NCBI GenBank assembly: GCA_018713335.1
Contig: DVOW01000032.1
Coordinates: 1 to 64,000, forward strand
DNA from: Candidatus Merdivicinus intestinigallinarum
GTDB taxonomy: Bacteria; Bacillota; Clostridia; Oscillospirales; Ruminococcaceae
Length of the DNA stretch: 64,000 nt
Direction: 5' to 3'
Part shown: in pieces, positions 17,012 through 25,159 of the stretch
How positions within the stretch are numbered: position 1 is the first letter of the stretch
How the letters are laid out: every line of letters starts with the position of its first letter
Made by a program: the position numbers and the translations under genes
Notes under the pieces: model-generated
What the model was told of the DNA's origin: nothing
The model's database searches: none
The model's input: the letters and a program-made list of their open reading frames with translations, nothing else

Positions 17012-17097
17012 TGGTGGACGAGGGTGGATTCGGACCACCGAAGCTGAAAAGCAACAGATTTACAGTCTGCCCCCTTTGGCCACTCGGGAACTCGTCC
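17012..17097 (-). tRNA. tRNA-Tyr (GTA)
   Basis: The minus strand begins GGACGAGTTCCCGAGTGGCC and folds with a long variable arm; the anticodon loop CTGTAAAT gives GTA. The acceptor GGACGAG pairs with CTCGTCC, and CCA is encoded. Length 86, class II as expected for bacterial tRNA-Tyr. The ORF at 16866-17156 in the track is an artefact across it. Confidence 0.95.
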
Positions 17098-17118
17098 ATA
17101 TTCAATTAAGGAAGAAAG

Positions 17119-17194
17119 TGGAGCTGGTGGACGGACTCGAACCCCCGACCTGCTGATTACAAATCAGCTGCTCTACCAACTGAGCTACACCAGC
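17119..17194 (-). tRNA. tRNA-Thr (TGT)
   Basis: The minus strand starts GCTGGTGTAGCTCAGTTGGT; anticodon loop TTTGTAA gives TGT. The acceptor GCTGGTG pairs with CACCAGC; CCA encoded. 76 nt. Confidence 0.95.
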
Positions 17195-17217
17195 AAATTT
17201 TTTGCCCTTGCCCCAAA

Positions 17218-17294
17218 TGGTCGGGGCGACAGGACTCGAACCTGCGGCATCTTGGTCCCAAACCAAGCACTCTACCAAACTGAGCTACGCCCCG
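17218..17294 (-). tRNA. tRNA-Pro (TGG)
   Basis: The minus strand starts CGGGGCGTAGCTCAGTTTGG; anticodon loop TTTGGGA gives TGG. The acceptor CGGGGCG pairs with CGCCCCG; CCA encoded. 77 nt. Confidence 0.95.
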
Positions 17295-17364
17295 GCGTTG
17301 GTCCTTGCGACAGCTTAACCATTATATCACAACAAGATGATCTTGTCAAGCACTTTCTTTTAAA

Positions 17365-17399
17365 ATGCAAACCGTAAATTCAGCATTTACGGTTTGCAT
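17365..17399 (-). terminator. Hairpin between tRNA-Arg and tRNA-Pro
   Basis: ATGCAAACCGTAAA/TTTACGGTTTGCAT, a 14-bp perfect stem followed on the minus strand by TTTTAAAAG. It probably ends the tRNA-Arg transcript, so the Pro-Thr-Tyr genes may be a separate unit. Confidence 0.75.
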
Positions 17400-17401
17400 C
17401 A

Positions 17402-17478
17402 TGGCGCGCCCGGAGGGATTCGAACCCGCGACCTTTTGATTCGTAGTCAAACACTCTATCCAACTGAGCTACGAGCGC
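17402..17478 (-). tRNA. tRNA-Arg (ACG)
   Basis: The minus strand starts GCGCTCGTAGCTCAGTTGGA; anticodon loop CTACGAA gives ACG. The acceptor GCGCTCG pairs with CGGGCGC (one G-T); CCA encoded. 77 nt. Confidence 0.95.
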
Positions 17479-17639
17479 GTAAATTGCCGTGAACGTTGTT
17501 GTTCCTGACAACGTACTACATTATATCATAAGAAATTTGGTTTGTCAACAAGATTTTGAAACTTTTTTGGATTTTTACAAATAGAATAAAATTTAAGCGG
17601 GAAATCTGCGGAATCCATTGAAATAGCCGCCGGACCGCC

Positions 17640-17668
17640 TTGCCATCATCCGGTTTCCGTGATATGAT
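17640..17668 (+). promoter_or_regulatory. Sigma-A promoter of the alcohol dehydrogenase gene
   Basis: TTGCCA, 17-bp spacer, TATGAT. Its -10 is 23 bases before the GTG start, giving a very short leader. Confidence 0.7.
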
Positions 17669-17691
17669 GAAACCATAGAAAGGATGATTGT

Positions 17692-18738
17692 GTGAAAGCG
17701 TATATTTGGCATCAGGACGGAACAGCCGGGCTGGCCGAACGGCCTATGCCCGAGATCCGGCACCCTCGGGACGCCATCGTGCGGGTCACGTTGTCCACCA
17801 TTTGCACCAGCGACCTGCATATCCTCCACGGGGCCGTCCCCAGGGCCGTGCCGGAAACCGCCCTGGGCCATGAATTCGTCGGGGAGATTGTGGAAACAGG
17901 CGGGGATGTCCGGGGGCTTGCTCCCGGGGACCGGGTGGCCGCCAACTGCATCACCTTCTGCGGGGAATGTTGGTTCTGCCGCCGGGGATACATCAACAAC
18001 TGCGAAAAAGGCGGCTGGGAACTGGGCTGCCGAATCGACGGCTGCCAGGCGGAATACGTCCGGGTGCCCTTCGCGGACATGGGGCTCACCAAAATCCCGG
18101 ACAGCGTCACCGATGAAAACGCCCTGTTTTTGGGGGACATTCTGGCTTCGGGCTACTTTGGCGCGGAGCTTTGCGCGTTAAAACCTGGCGACACCGCCGC
18201 CGTCATCGGCGCGGGGCCGGTGGGACTCTGCGCCATGCAGGCCGCAAGGCTTTTCGGCGCGGCCAAGGTCATCGCCATTGACATCGACCAGTCCCGGCTG
18301 GACTTGGCAAAATGGGAAGGGCTGGCGGACGTGTTTTTGAATCCCCTGGAAACTCCGGACCTGGAAGGGGCGGTCAAAGCCGTGACCCACGGCCGGGGCG
18401 CCGACGGCGTCATCGAGGCGGCCGGCGGGGAGGACACCCTCCAGACGGCCTGGAAGATCGCCCGGCCCAATGCGGTGGTGGCTTTAGTGGCCATGTATGA
18501 AAAAGACCAGGTCCTGCCCCTTCCCTCCATGTACGGCAAGAACCTGATCTTTAAAACCGGCGGGGTGGACGCCACCCGGTCGGAAGAGCTGATGGCGCTG
18601 CTGGAAAGCGGCCGCATCCGCACCGATTTCCTCATCACCCACCGGGCGCCCTTAAACGACATCGCGGAGGGTTATCGAGTGTTTGCAAACAAACTGGACG
18701 GCTGCGTCAAATGGGCGGTTACGCCTTATGTTCGCTGA
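17692..18738 (+). CDS. Zinc-dependent alcohol dehydrogenase (MDR family)
   Basis: 348 residues. Catalytic zinc ligands are visible as the Cys of STICTSDLH and as GHEF; the structural-zinc lobe reads CGECWFCRRGYINNC; the Rossmann motif is VIGAGPVGLCA. The layout resembles clostridial secondary-alcohol/threonine-type dehydrogenases that interconvert alcohols and ketones or aldehydes with NAD(P)H. GTG start at 17692 after AAAGGA. The last 20 bases overlap the end of proS on the opposite strand, a tail-to-tail overlap with no terminator between them. The substrate is not determinable. Confidence 0.85.
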   Translation: MKAYIWHQDGTAGLAERPMPEIRHPRDAIVRVTLSTICTSDLHILHGAVPRAVPETALGHEFVGEIVETGGDVRGLAPGDRVAANCITFCGECWFCRRGYINNCEKGGWELGCRIDGCQAEYVRVPFADMGLTKIPDSVTDENALFLGDILASGYFGAELCALKPGDTAAVIGAGPVGLCAMQAARLFGAAKVIAIDIDQSRLDLAKWEGLADVFLNPLETPDLEGAVKAVTHGRGADGVIEAAGGEDTLQTAWKIARPNAVVALVAMYEKDQVLPLPSMYGKNLIFKTGGVDATRSEELMALLESGRIRTDFLITHRAPLNDIAEGYRVFANKLDGCVKWAVTPYVR

Positions 18739-20455
18739 ATCCCAGGAGCTTTTCCCGGATGAGCCCGGCGATCCTTGCGGGGGCCTCCTCCAGGGGGATC
18801 TGCTCCGAAAAGCTCTTGTCCCGGGCGGACAGCTCGCAGACGCCGTTTTTTAAGTTCCGAGGGCTGACAATGACCCGGTAGGGGATCCCCAGCAGGTCGG
18901 CGTCGGAGAACATGACCCCGGCGCTGACGGCCCGGTCGTCATAAAGGACTTCCACCCCGGCTTTTTCCAGGGCGTCGTAAAGCTCGTCGGCCTTGGCGTG
19001 GGTTTCGGCGTTGTCCGCCCGCATACAGCACAAATGCACCTGCCAGGGGGCGATGGACAGGGGCCAGATGGGGCCGTACTCGTCGTGATGGGCCTCGCAG
19101 ACCGACGCCGCCAGCCGCCCCACGCCGATGCCGTAGCAGCCCATAATGGGGTATTGGGCCTGGCCGTTCTGGTCCAGATACTGCATCCCCATGGACTTGG
19201 TGTATTTGGTCCCCAGCTGGAAGATGTTGCCCACTTCGATCCCCCGGGAAATCCGGATTCTGGGCTTTCCGCACTGGGGGCAGACGCCGCCCTCTTTGAT
19301 TTTGGCGAAGTCCCGGTACTCTGCCTCCGGGAACTCCCGATTCATGTCCAGGCCGGTGTAGTGGTACTCCTCCCGGTTGCCGCCGCAGCAAAGGTTGTTG
19401 GCCCCTTTTAAGGACTGGTCCAGCAGCACCGTAACTCCCTCCGGCAGGCCCACCGGCCCCATATAGCCGGGGTGCAGGCCGGATTCCGGGGTCAGGCTGG
19501 CGGGATGGACGCCGCAGCCCAGGAAATTGGTGAGCTTGGTTTCGTTGACGTCCAGATCCCCCCGGATAAAAAGGGCCACAATGCCGCCTTCCGGGATCTC
19601 CTTTTCGTATACCACGGCCTTGCAGCTTTTTTCCGGCGGCAGCCGGAGAAAATCGCAGACCTCCTCAATGGTGTGGACGTTGGGGGTGTATACCAGCTCC
19701 AGGGGCGAGGAAATGTCGTCCCGGGCGTTTTCCACAATGCTTTGGGCCGCTTCCATATTGGCCCGGAAGCCGCATTCCGGGCAGATGGCGATGGAGTCCT
19801 CCCCAACGGGGGTCAGCAGCATGAACTCGTGGGAAAGGTTCCCGCCCATCATGCCGGAGTCCGAGGCAACGGCCACCGTTTCCGGGATGCCGGCCCGGGC
19901 GAAGATCCGTTCATAGGCTTCATAGCAGCGGGCGTAATAGGCCTCCAGGTCCTCCTGGGAGGTGTGGAAGGAGTAGGCGTCCTTCATGGTGAACTCCCGC
20001 ACCCGGATCATGCCGCCCCGGGGCCGGGCCTCGTCCCGGAACTTGGTCTGGATCTGGTAGATCATAAAGGGGTATTTGTTGTAGCTCTGGCCGTACTCCC
20101 GCACCAGCTGGACGGCGGCTTCCTCGTGGGTCATGCCTAAGACCATGGGCGCGCCGTTCCGGTCGGAGAGGCGCATCAGCTCCGCACCCACGCTTTCATA
20201 GCGGCCGGATTCCTGCCAAAGGGAGGCGGGGAGCACCACGGGAAACTGCACCTCCTGGCCGTCGATGGCGTCCATTTCTTCCCGGATGATCTGCTCGATT
20301 TTCCGGGTGATCCGCCGCAGGGGCAGGTAGGAGGAGTAGATCCCGTTGGCCACCCCTTTCATGTACCCGCCCCGAATGAAAAAGGCGTGGCTGTCGATGA
20401 CGCAGTCCGAGGGGCGTTCCTTGAACCGTTCCCCCACTAATTTTTCCAGCTTCAT
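18719..20455 (-). CDS. proS: Proline--tRNA ligase
   Basis: 578 residues of the bacterial prolyl-tRNA synthetase type: class II motif 2 (KFRDEARPRGGMIRVREF), motif 3 (GCYGIGVGRL), a ~180-residue editing insertion between them and the C-terminal anticodon-binding domain. It charges tRNA-Pro with proline. The ATG at 20455 follows GGAGGG; the track start at 20542 lies inside the T-box terminator. Expression is controlled by the T-box leader upstream. A tRNA-Pro gene lies 1.4 kb away. Confidence 0.95.
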   Translation of the reverse strand: MKLEKLVGERFKERPSDCVIDSHAFFIRGGYMKGVANGIYSSYLPLRRITRKIEQIIREEMDAIDGQEVQFPVVLPASLWQESGRYESVGAELMRLSDRNGAPMVLGMTHEEAAVQLVREYGQSYNKYPFMIYQIQTKFRDEARPRGGMIRVREFTMKDAYSFHTSQEDLEAYYARCYEAYERIFARAGIPETVAVASDSGMMGGNLSHEFMLLTPVGEDSIAICPECGFRANMEAAQSIVENARDDISSPLELVYTPNVHTIEEVCDFLRLPPEKSCKAVVYEKEIPEGGIVALFIRGDLDVNETKLTNFLGCGVHPASLTPESGLHPGYMGPVGLPEGVTVLLDQSLKGANNLCCGGNREEYHYTGLDMNREFPEAEYRDFAKIKEGGVCPQCGKPRIRISRGIEVGNIFQLGTKYTKSMGMQYLDQNGQAQYPIMGCYGIGVGRLAASVCEAHHDEYGPIWPLSIAPWQVHLCCMRADNAETHAKADELYDALEKAGVEVLYDDRAVSAGVMFSDADLLGIPYRVIVSPRNLKNGVCELSARDKSFSEQIPLEEAPARIAGLIREKLLGFSEHKA

Positions 20456-20483
20456 AAAAATCCCTCCAAATAAAATAAAAAAC

Positions 20484-20746
20484 GCCCCAAACCAGTGTGA
20501 AACTGGTTCAGGACGGATGATTCTGACGATCCGCGGTACCACCTGAATTCGGATTGCTCCGCACTTTGCCGCACAGGGGGACTCCCGATGCGTTTCTCTG
20601 TGACGGGAGGACCCGGCGAGGCTTACTGGAAGTTTCAGCCCGCAGCTCCAAGGGGGGTTCCCAAATCCGTTCCCGAAGGCTTACACCGGCCGCCTTCTCT
20701 CTGCGCGTCCCGGAAATGGTACTGGTTCTTTTCATTGCTTTGTTTC
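20484..20746 (-). promoter_or_regulatory. T-box riboswitch of proS
   Basis: On the minus strand the leader contains the T-box sequence AGGTGGTACCGCGG (20532-20545), an AG-rich stem I (CAGAGAGAAGG), and GGGAACCCCCCTTGG (about 20649-20662), whose CCC/CCN run fits a proline specifier. It ends in a terminator hairpin (CCTGAACCAG/CTGGTTTGGGG, then CGTTTTTT). Uncharged tRNA-Pro should stabilise the antiterminator and turn proS on. Confidence 0.92.
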
Positions 20747-20775
20747 AATATAGCATACCGGGTCCATTTTGTCAA
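20747..20775 (-). promoter_or_regulatory. Sigma-A promoter of the T-box/proS transcript
   Basis: On the minus strand: TTGACA, 17-bp spacer, TATATT, directly before the T-box leader. Confidence 0.85.
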
Positions 20776-20835
20776 TAACAAAGGCGCGTCAAAAAATTTT
20801 GACAGGGCTTTTGGGGCGTTGTCAAGGAGTTTTGC

Positions 20836-20864
20836 TGGACTTTCGGAAGGCGGTATGATATAAT
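20836..20864 (+). promoter_or_regulatory. Promoter of the XRE-membrane regulator
   Basis: TGGACT, 17-bp spacer, TATAAT, 25 bases before the start codon. Confidence 0.7.
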
Positions 20865-20888
20865 CCAGGCAGAAAGGGGAGTTGGGGT

Positions 20889-21548
20889 ATGGAAATCGGG
20901 CAGAAACTCAAAAACGCCCGGGCGGCGGCAGGCCTCACACAGGAAGCCGCCGCGGAAAAGATCGGCGTCAGCAGGCAGACGGTATCCAATTGGGAAAACA
21001 ACCGGTCCTATCCGGACATTCTCTCCGTTCTATCTATGAGCGAGCTTTACGACGTCAGCCTGGATGAGCTGTTAAAGGGGGACCCGGGCATGACGGCCCA
21101 TTTGGAGGACAGCACCAATCTGGTAAAAAGCAGGAAACGCCTGGCGAAAACAGTGTGGTTTGCCTGTTATCTGCTGGTTTGGGCACTGTGTATCCTGTTT
21201 TTCTGGCTGGGCGGGCGTTCCGACGCCATGGGCTACTCTTTGTCGGTTTTGTATCTCGTCCTGCCGGCGGCCACCATTGCCTTTTCCGTGTTTATGGGAC
21301 AGGCGGAGTGCGGTCCCAATGAACGGTGGCTCCTGCTGCTCCTGTGCGGCTTCCTATACATGTGCGTCCCTTACGCCACGTTCTCCCTTTCCAATATGGC
21401 GCATACCTCTGTGTTCCGCCTGCCGGAGCTTTGGACCATGCTGCCGGGGCTGCTTTGCGCGGCGGCTGGGATGGGGGCCGGAGCTGGGGTGAAAGCCCTC
21501 CGGAACAGGAAAGCCGTTCTTCCTTCCCAAAATGAGGAAGGGCAGTAG
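20889..21548 (+). CDS. XRE-family helix-turn-helix protein with membrane domain
   Basis: 219 residues. Residues ~5-60 form a Cro/CI-type HTH (GLTQEAAAEKIGVSRQTVSNWE). After a linker there are four hydrophobic spans to the C terminus. The combination is common in Firmicutes, where such proteins are thought to regulate from the membrane, but targets are rarely known. The start is supported by GGGGAG. It is divergent from proS and convergent with the flavodoxin operon, with a shared terminator. Confidence 0.82.
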   Translation: MEIGQKLKNARAAAGLTQEAAAEKIGVSRQTVSNWENNRSYPDILSVLSMSELYDVSLDELLKGDPGMTAHLEDSTNLVKSRKRLAKTVWFACYLLVWALCILFFWLGGRSDAMGYSLSVLYLVLPAATIAFSVFMGQAECGPNERWLLLLLCGFLYMCVPYATFSLSNMAHTSVFRLPELWTMLPGLLCAAAGMGAGAGVKALRNRKAVLPSQNEEGQ

Positions 21549-21564
21549 AATGCTTCAACAATCA

Positions 21565-21602
21565 AAACAGGCAGCCTGTTTTAAACAGACTGCCCGTTTT
21601 TT
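21565..21602. terminator. Bidirectional terminator
   Basis: AAACAGGCAG ... CTGCCCGTTTTTT with an inner CTGTTTTAAACAG; A- and T-rich on both sides, between convergent genes. Confidence 0.8.
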
Positions 21603-21612
21603 AATGCCTATT

Positions 21613-22029
21613 TTACATAGCCGCCAAATCGGCCCCCAGCTTTTGGCAGGCGGCAAGCCCGTCGGCGTCCGGCGTTTCGTTGAGGATCAGCCCTTCGCCG
21701 CCGCAGAGCTGCGCCCCGGCGCTGACGGCCCGTTCCTGCCATTCCCGCATCCACTGGCCGTCGCCCCAGCCGTAGGAGCCGAAAAGGGCCACCTTTTTTC
21801 CTGCCAGGCTGGCTTCCAGTTCACTGAAAAACGGCTCGAACTCGTTTTCCTCCAGCACCTCGTCCCCCATGGCGGGGCATCCCAGGGCCAGGGCGTCGTA
21901 AGCGGCGGCCTCCGCGGCGGAAATTTCCGAAACGGCAAACAGCTGCCCGCCCGCCCCTTGGGCCACGGCCTCTGCCATGGCCTGGGTGTTGCCGGTTCCG
22001 GACCAATAAATCACAGCGGTTTTGTTCAT
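21613..22029 (-). CDS. Flavodoxin
   Basis: 138 residues. The FMN phosphate loop YWSGTGNTQAMAE is at residues 8-20, and later loops (GCPAMGDE, GSYGWGDGQWM) flank the isoalloxazine ring. Flavodoxins are small cytosolic electron carriers that replace ferredoxin, typically when iron is scarce. It lies 21 bases downstream of the DUF3793 gene and shares its promoter and palindromic operator, consistent with iron-responsive control (inferred). Confidence 0.93.
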   Translation of the reverse strand: MNKTAVIYWSGTGNTQAMAEAVAQGAGGQLFAVSEISAAEAAAYDALALGCPAMGDEVLEENEFEPFFSELEASLAGKKVALFGSYGWGDGQWMREWQERAVSAGAQLCGGEGLILNETPDADGLAACQKLGADLAAM

Positions 22030-22050
22030 AAAGCTCCTCCTTTAAAACAG

Positions 22051-22608
22051 TTATGCAGTGGCGAACAGCCGGGCCAGGGTCTGCCCCTGGCAGATCCTCT
22101 GGCAAAGGGCCGCGCGGCAGCGGTCGTACTGGGCGAACCGGCGCTTGGCCGCGCCTACATCCCCGTACACCTTCCAATGGCCGCAGTACCGGCAGTTTTT
22201 CCCCTGGTTTTCCCAAAAGCCCAGGACATCCTCCACCGGGTACCCTAAAAACAAGCCGATTTCATGGGGGAACTCCTCCTGCCGGAACCGCAGGCCCAGA
22301 TAGTCCAGCATGGCTGAAGTCCCGGCCTTGACCGGATATCCCAGCTTGTTCAGCAGGGCCGACACAGCGGGTTCCGAAAGCTGCCGTTCCAGGCGGTCCG
22401 TCCGGTACACCAGCAAAAGCTGCCGGCTCTTGCAGGAGCAGAGGATGGTGAACCGGATCTTTGCCCCCGCCAGCGCCCGGTTGTACTCGTCCGCCATTCG
22501 GGAAAGCTCCGGGTAGTCCGCAAGCGAGCAGGAAAGCAGGTTGGAGGGCTTGATCCCGGCCAGGGCCGGGGCGCAGAAAAATGCCAGATCTTTTTCAAAT
22601 TGTTCCAT
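22051..22608 (-). CDS. DUF3793 family protein
   Basis: 185 residues, cytosolic, with Cys pair NCRYCGHWKVYGD near residue 140 and a Cys/Arg-rich tail (YDRCRAALCQRIC). The features fit DUF3793, a family of unknown function I know to occur next to flavodoxin in anaerobic Firmicutes. The Cys/His set could bind metal or haem, but this is speculation. First gene of the operon; GAGGTG precedes the start. Confidence 0.75.
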   Translation of the reverse strand: MEQFEKDLAFFCAPALAGIKPSNLLSCSLADYPELSRMADEYNRALAGAKIRFTILCSCKSRQLLLVYRTDRLERQLSEPAVSALLNKLGYPVKAGTSAMLDYLGLRFRQEEFPHEIGLFLGYPVEDVLGFWENQGKNCRYCGHWKVYGDVGAAKRRFAQYDRCRAALCQRICQGQTLARLFATA

Positions 22609-22631
22609 GAAATCACCTCGGCTGTCCTTTA

Positions 22632-22651
22632 AAGTTAATTATGATTAACTT
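22632..22651 (-). promoter_or_regulatory. Perfect palindromic operator of the DUF3793-flavodoxin operon
   Basis: AAGTTAAT-TATG-ATTAACTT: two perfect 8-base arms around TATG, 9 bases downstream of the -10, over the transcription start. Position implies repression. Fur- or DtxR-type iron control is inferred from the flavodoxin; the half-site spacing does not fit Rex. Confidence 0.65.
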
Positions 22652-22660
22652 CTTGCTTTT

Positions 22661-22689
22661 ATCATAGCAGATCCCATAGGAGAAGTCAA
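22661..22689 (-). promoter_or_regulatory. Promoter of the DUF3793-flavodoxin operon
   Basis: On the minus strand: TTGACT, 17-bp spacer, TATGAT. Confidence 0.8.
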
Positions 22690-22729
22690 GGCAAACTGTT
22701 AGCGTTTACAAACTTTTAAGAAATGAAAG

Positions 22730-22754
22730 CTCCCGGCCGCAGAACAGCCGGGAG
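22730..22754 (-). terminator. Terminator of the gene at 22765
   Basis: CTCCCGGC/GCCGGGAG stem, followed on the minus strand by CTTTCATTTC. Confidence 0.6.
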
Positions 22755-22764
22755 ATGGAACAGG

Positions 22765-23154
22765 TTATTTTACATAATCCAGCAAATCGATGGTTTCCTT
22801 CTGCCCTGCATACCCAATATCCAGAGTCAGTTCCGTGTATGCCGGGTCGTAGGGGATGGAATAGACCTGGCCGGGCTGCCAGTTCCCGTTTTCCTCCTCC
22901 AGAAAATGCAGGCTGGCGCTGAAGCCGTCCTCATATTCGGCCCGGCCCGCCGCGTGAAGGTTCAATTCTTTGGGGTTTTCCAAGCCCGCGGGAATTTGAA
23001 AAATAATTTGCTCGTTCGCGTAAACAATGCTGCTGGCGAGCTGCTTCACCACAGCTTGTTCCATTGGCCGGAGGAACGCCGCGCAGGCTGCGGCTGCGCC
23101 CATCAGTACAACCGCGGCCGCCCCTATGCCCCAAATGGCTCTCTTTGCTTTCAT
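22765..23154 (-). CDS. Hypothetical exported or membrane-anchored protein
   Basis: 129 residues. The N terminus (KAKRAIWGIGAAAVVLMG) is a signal-anchor or signal peptide; AAAC after it only weakly resembles a lipobox. The rest is a small beta-rich domain. The ATG at 23154 is chosen because AAGGAGGG precedes it; the upstream start in the track leaves no ribosome site. It lies 92 bases after rex with no clear terminator between, so it may be a distal member of the acn-icd-rex transcript. Function unknown. Confidence 0.6.
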   Translation of the reverse strand: MKAKRAIWGIGAAAVVLMGAAAACAAFLRPMEQAVVKQLASSIVYANEQIIFQIPAGLENPKELNLHAAGRAEYEDGFSASLHFLEEENGNWQPGQVYSIPYDPAYTELTLDIGYAGQKETIDLLDYVK

Positions 23155-23246
23155 CACAACGCCCTCCTTCCAGTATGATAACGCCGGAAGGAGCACGGTT
23201 GTGACGGAGCAGGCCGCATAAGAGGGGATTTGCGGAAAAATGGGGC

Positions 23247-23894
23247 CTATTCGCTTTCCGCCTGTTCCAGTTCATTGACCCGGAAGCAGAGTGTGGATAG
23301 GCTGTCCCCCAGGTGGACGTTTTCCACGGCAATACCGTCGTAGTCCAGGGTCAGGTCGTAGTGGCTGAAGTTCCAGAAGCCCCGGATGCCGTGGCGGACC
23401 AGCATGGGCGCCACGGCCTTGGCGGCCTCTTTGGGGATGCAGAGGATGGCGATGTCCGGCCGGTGCAGCTTGCAGAAGGCTTCCAGCCCCGCGCTGTCCT
23501 GCACCGCCTGGTCCCCCACCGCAAGGCCCATCAAAGCGGGGTTGGAATCAAAGATGCCCATGAGCTCAAAGCCCCGGGAAGAAAAGTCCATGTGCAGGGC
23601 AATGGCCCGGCCCAGGTTCCCGGCCCCCAGAAGGATGGCCTTCCGGTGCTTGCCAAGGCCCAGGATCTTGCTGATCTCCTCGTAAAGGTCCCGGACATTG
23701 TAGCCGTACCCCTGCTGCCCGAACCCGCCGAAGCAGTTCAGATCCTGCCGGATCTGGGAAGCGGTGAGGCCCATTTTGGCCGACAGGTCGCCGGAGGAGA
23801 TCCGTACCGTTCCGGCGTTCAATAGGTCCTTTAAAAATCGGTGATACCGCGGCAGCCGGCGGATAACAGAGAGTGAAACGTTGCCTTTCGCCAA
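23247..23894 (-). CDS. rex: Redox-sensing transcriptional repressor Rex
   Basis: 215 residues: N-terminal winged helix (LSAKMGLTASQIRQDL) and C-terminal NAD(H)-binding Rossmann domain (LLGAGNLGRAIA). Rex binds TTGTTAAnnnnTTAACAA when NADH is low and releases it when NADH rises. The TTG at 23894 is preferred because AGGGAGG lies 7 bases upstream; the ATG at 23915 has no ribosome site. It is the last gene of an acn-icd-rex operon whose promoter carries a Rex-like box, and a perfect box precedes adhE at 34096. Confidence 0.93.
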   Translation of the reverse strand: MAKGNVSLSVIRRLPRYHRFLKDLLNAGTVRISSGDLSAKMGLTASQIRQDLNCFGGFGQQGYGYNVRDLYEEISKILGLGKHRKAILLGAGNLGRAIALHMDFSSRGFELMGIFDSNPALMGLAVGDQAVQDSAGLEAFCKLHRPDIAILCIPKEAAKAVAPMLVRHGIRGFWNFSHYDLTLDYDGIAVENVHLGDSLSTLCFRVNELEQAESE

Positions 23895-23925
23895 GGTAAA
23901 ACCTCCCTTGATCATTCCATGAGAA

Positions 23926-25137
23926 TCAGGCCATCAGTTCGTCCAGGTGCCGGCCGATGGCAGCCATAAACTCCTCGGTGCCCACCACCTGTTTGCCCGG
24001 GATGGTGCAGAGGGCGGCCAGGTCCCCGGACATGATGCCGTCCCGGATGGTGCCGATGGTGGCTTTTTCCAGCTTGCCGGCGTAATCTACCAGCTCCGGA
24101 ATGCCGTCCAGCTCGCCGCGCTTGCGGAAGGCCCCGGACCAGGCGAAGATGGTGGCGACGGGGTTGGAGGAGGTGGGCTCGCCTTTCAGGTATTTGTAAT
24201 AATGCCGCTGGATGGTGCCGTGGGCGGCCTCGTATTCGTAAACGCCGTCGGGAGAAACCAGGACGGAGGTCATCATGGACAGGCTGCCGTAGGCGGTGGC
24301 AACCATGTCGGACATGACGTCGCCGTCGTAGTTTTTGCAGGCCCAGATGTAGCCGCCGTTAGAACGGACAGTGCGGGCCACAGCGTCGTCAATGAGGGTG
24401 TAGAAGTATTCGATGCCCGCGGCCTCGAATTTTTCCTTGTATTCCTTCTCGTAAATCTCGGCGAAAATGTCCTTGAACCGGTGGTCGTACTTTTTGGAGA
24501 TGGTGTCCTTGGTGGCGAACCAAAGGTCCTGCTTCTGGTCCAGGGCGTAGTTCATGCAGGCCCGGGCGAAGCTCTCAATGGACTTGTCGATGTTGTGGAC
24601 GCCCTGGATGATGCCGGGGGTCTTGAAATCGTGGATCAGCTCCCGGGTTTCAGTGCCGTCGGGGTGGGTCACCACCAGTTCCGCCTTGCAGCCGGCGTCC
24701 ACCCGCATTTCGGTGTTTTTATAAACGTCGCCGTAGGCGTGACGGGCGATGGTGATGGGTTTGGTCCAGCCGGGGATGTAGGGGTTGATGCCCTCCACCA
24801 GGATGGGGGCCCGGAACACGGTGCCGTCCAGCATGGCGCGGATGGTGCCGTTGGGGGATTTCCACATTTCCTTCAGGTTATATTCTTCCACGCGGGCGGC
24901 GTTGGGGGTGATAGTGGCGCACTTGACGGCCACGCCGTATTTTTTGGTGGCGTTTGCGGAGTCAACAGTCACCTGGTCGTTGGTTTCATTGCGGTGGGCC
25001 AGGCCCAGGTCGTAATACTCGGATTTCAAATCCACATAGGGGAGGATGAGGGTGTCCTTAATCATCTTCCACAAGACGCGGGTCATCTCGTCGCCGTCCA
25101 TTTCTACCAGCGGCGTTTTCATTTGGATTTTAGCCAT
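23926..25137 (-). CDS. icd: Isocitrate dehydrogenase (NADP-type)
   Basis: 402 residues of the homodimeric type-II isocitrate dehydrogenase: substrate loop [18 protein letters not shown] (about residues 95-112), metal-binding region with NYDGDVMSD, and the cofactor-side loop [14 protein letters not shown]. It converts isocitrate to 2-oxoglutarate and CO2, feeding glutamate synthesis in fermenters. The ATG at 25137 follows AAAGGA. It lies 22 bases after the aconitase gene and 31 before rex. Confidence 0.93.
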   Translation of the reverse strand: MAKIQMKTPLVEMDGDEMTRVLWKMIKDTLILPYVDLKSEYYDLGLAHRNETNDQVTVDSANATKKYGVAVKCATITPNAARVEEYNLKEMWKSPNGTIRAMLDGTVFRAPILVEGINPYIPGWTKPITIARHAYGDVYKNTEMRVDAGCKAELVVTHPDGTETRELIHDFKTPGIIQGVHNIDKSIESFARACMNYALDQKQDLWFATKDTISKKYDHRFKDIFAEIYEKEYKEKFEAAGIEYFYTLIDDAVARTVRSNGGYIWACKNYDGDVMSDMVATAYGSLSMMTSVLVSPDGVYEYEAAHGTIQRHYYKYLKGEPTSSNPVATIFAWSGAFRKRGELDGIPELVDYAGKLEKATIGTIRDGIMSGDLAALCTIPGKQVVGTEEFMAAIGRHLDELMA

Positions 25138-25159
25138 GGGAATCATCCTTTCTTCAAAA

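Noticed and set aside
16866-17156. 96-residue frame
   Set aside because: Runs through tRNA-Tyr and part of tRNA-Thr.
22632-22651. Rex box at the flavodoxin operon
   Set aside because: GTTAA and TTAAC are 6 bases apart here but 4 in the Rex consensus, and the outer bases do not fit.
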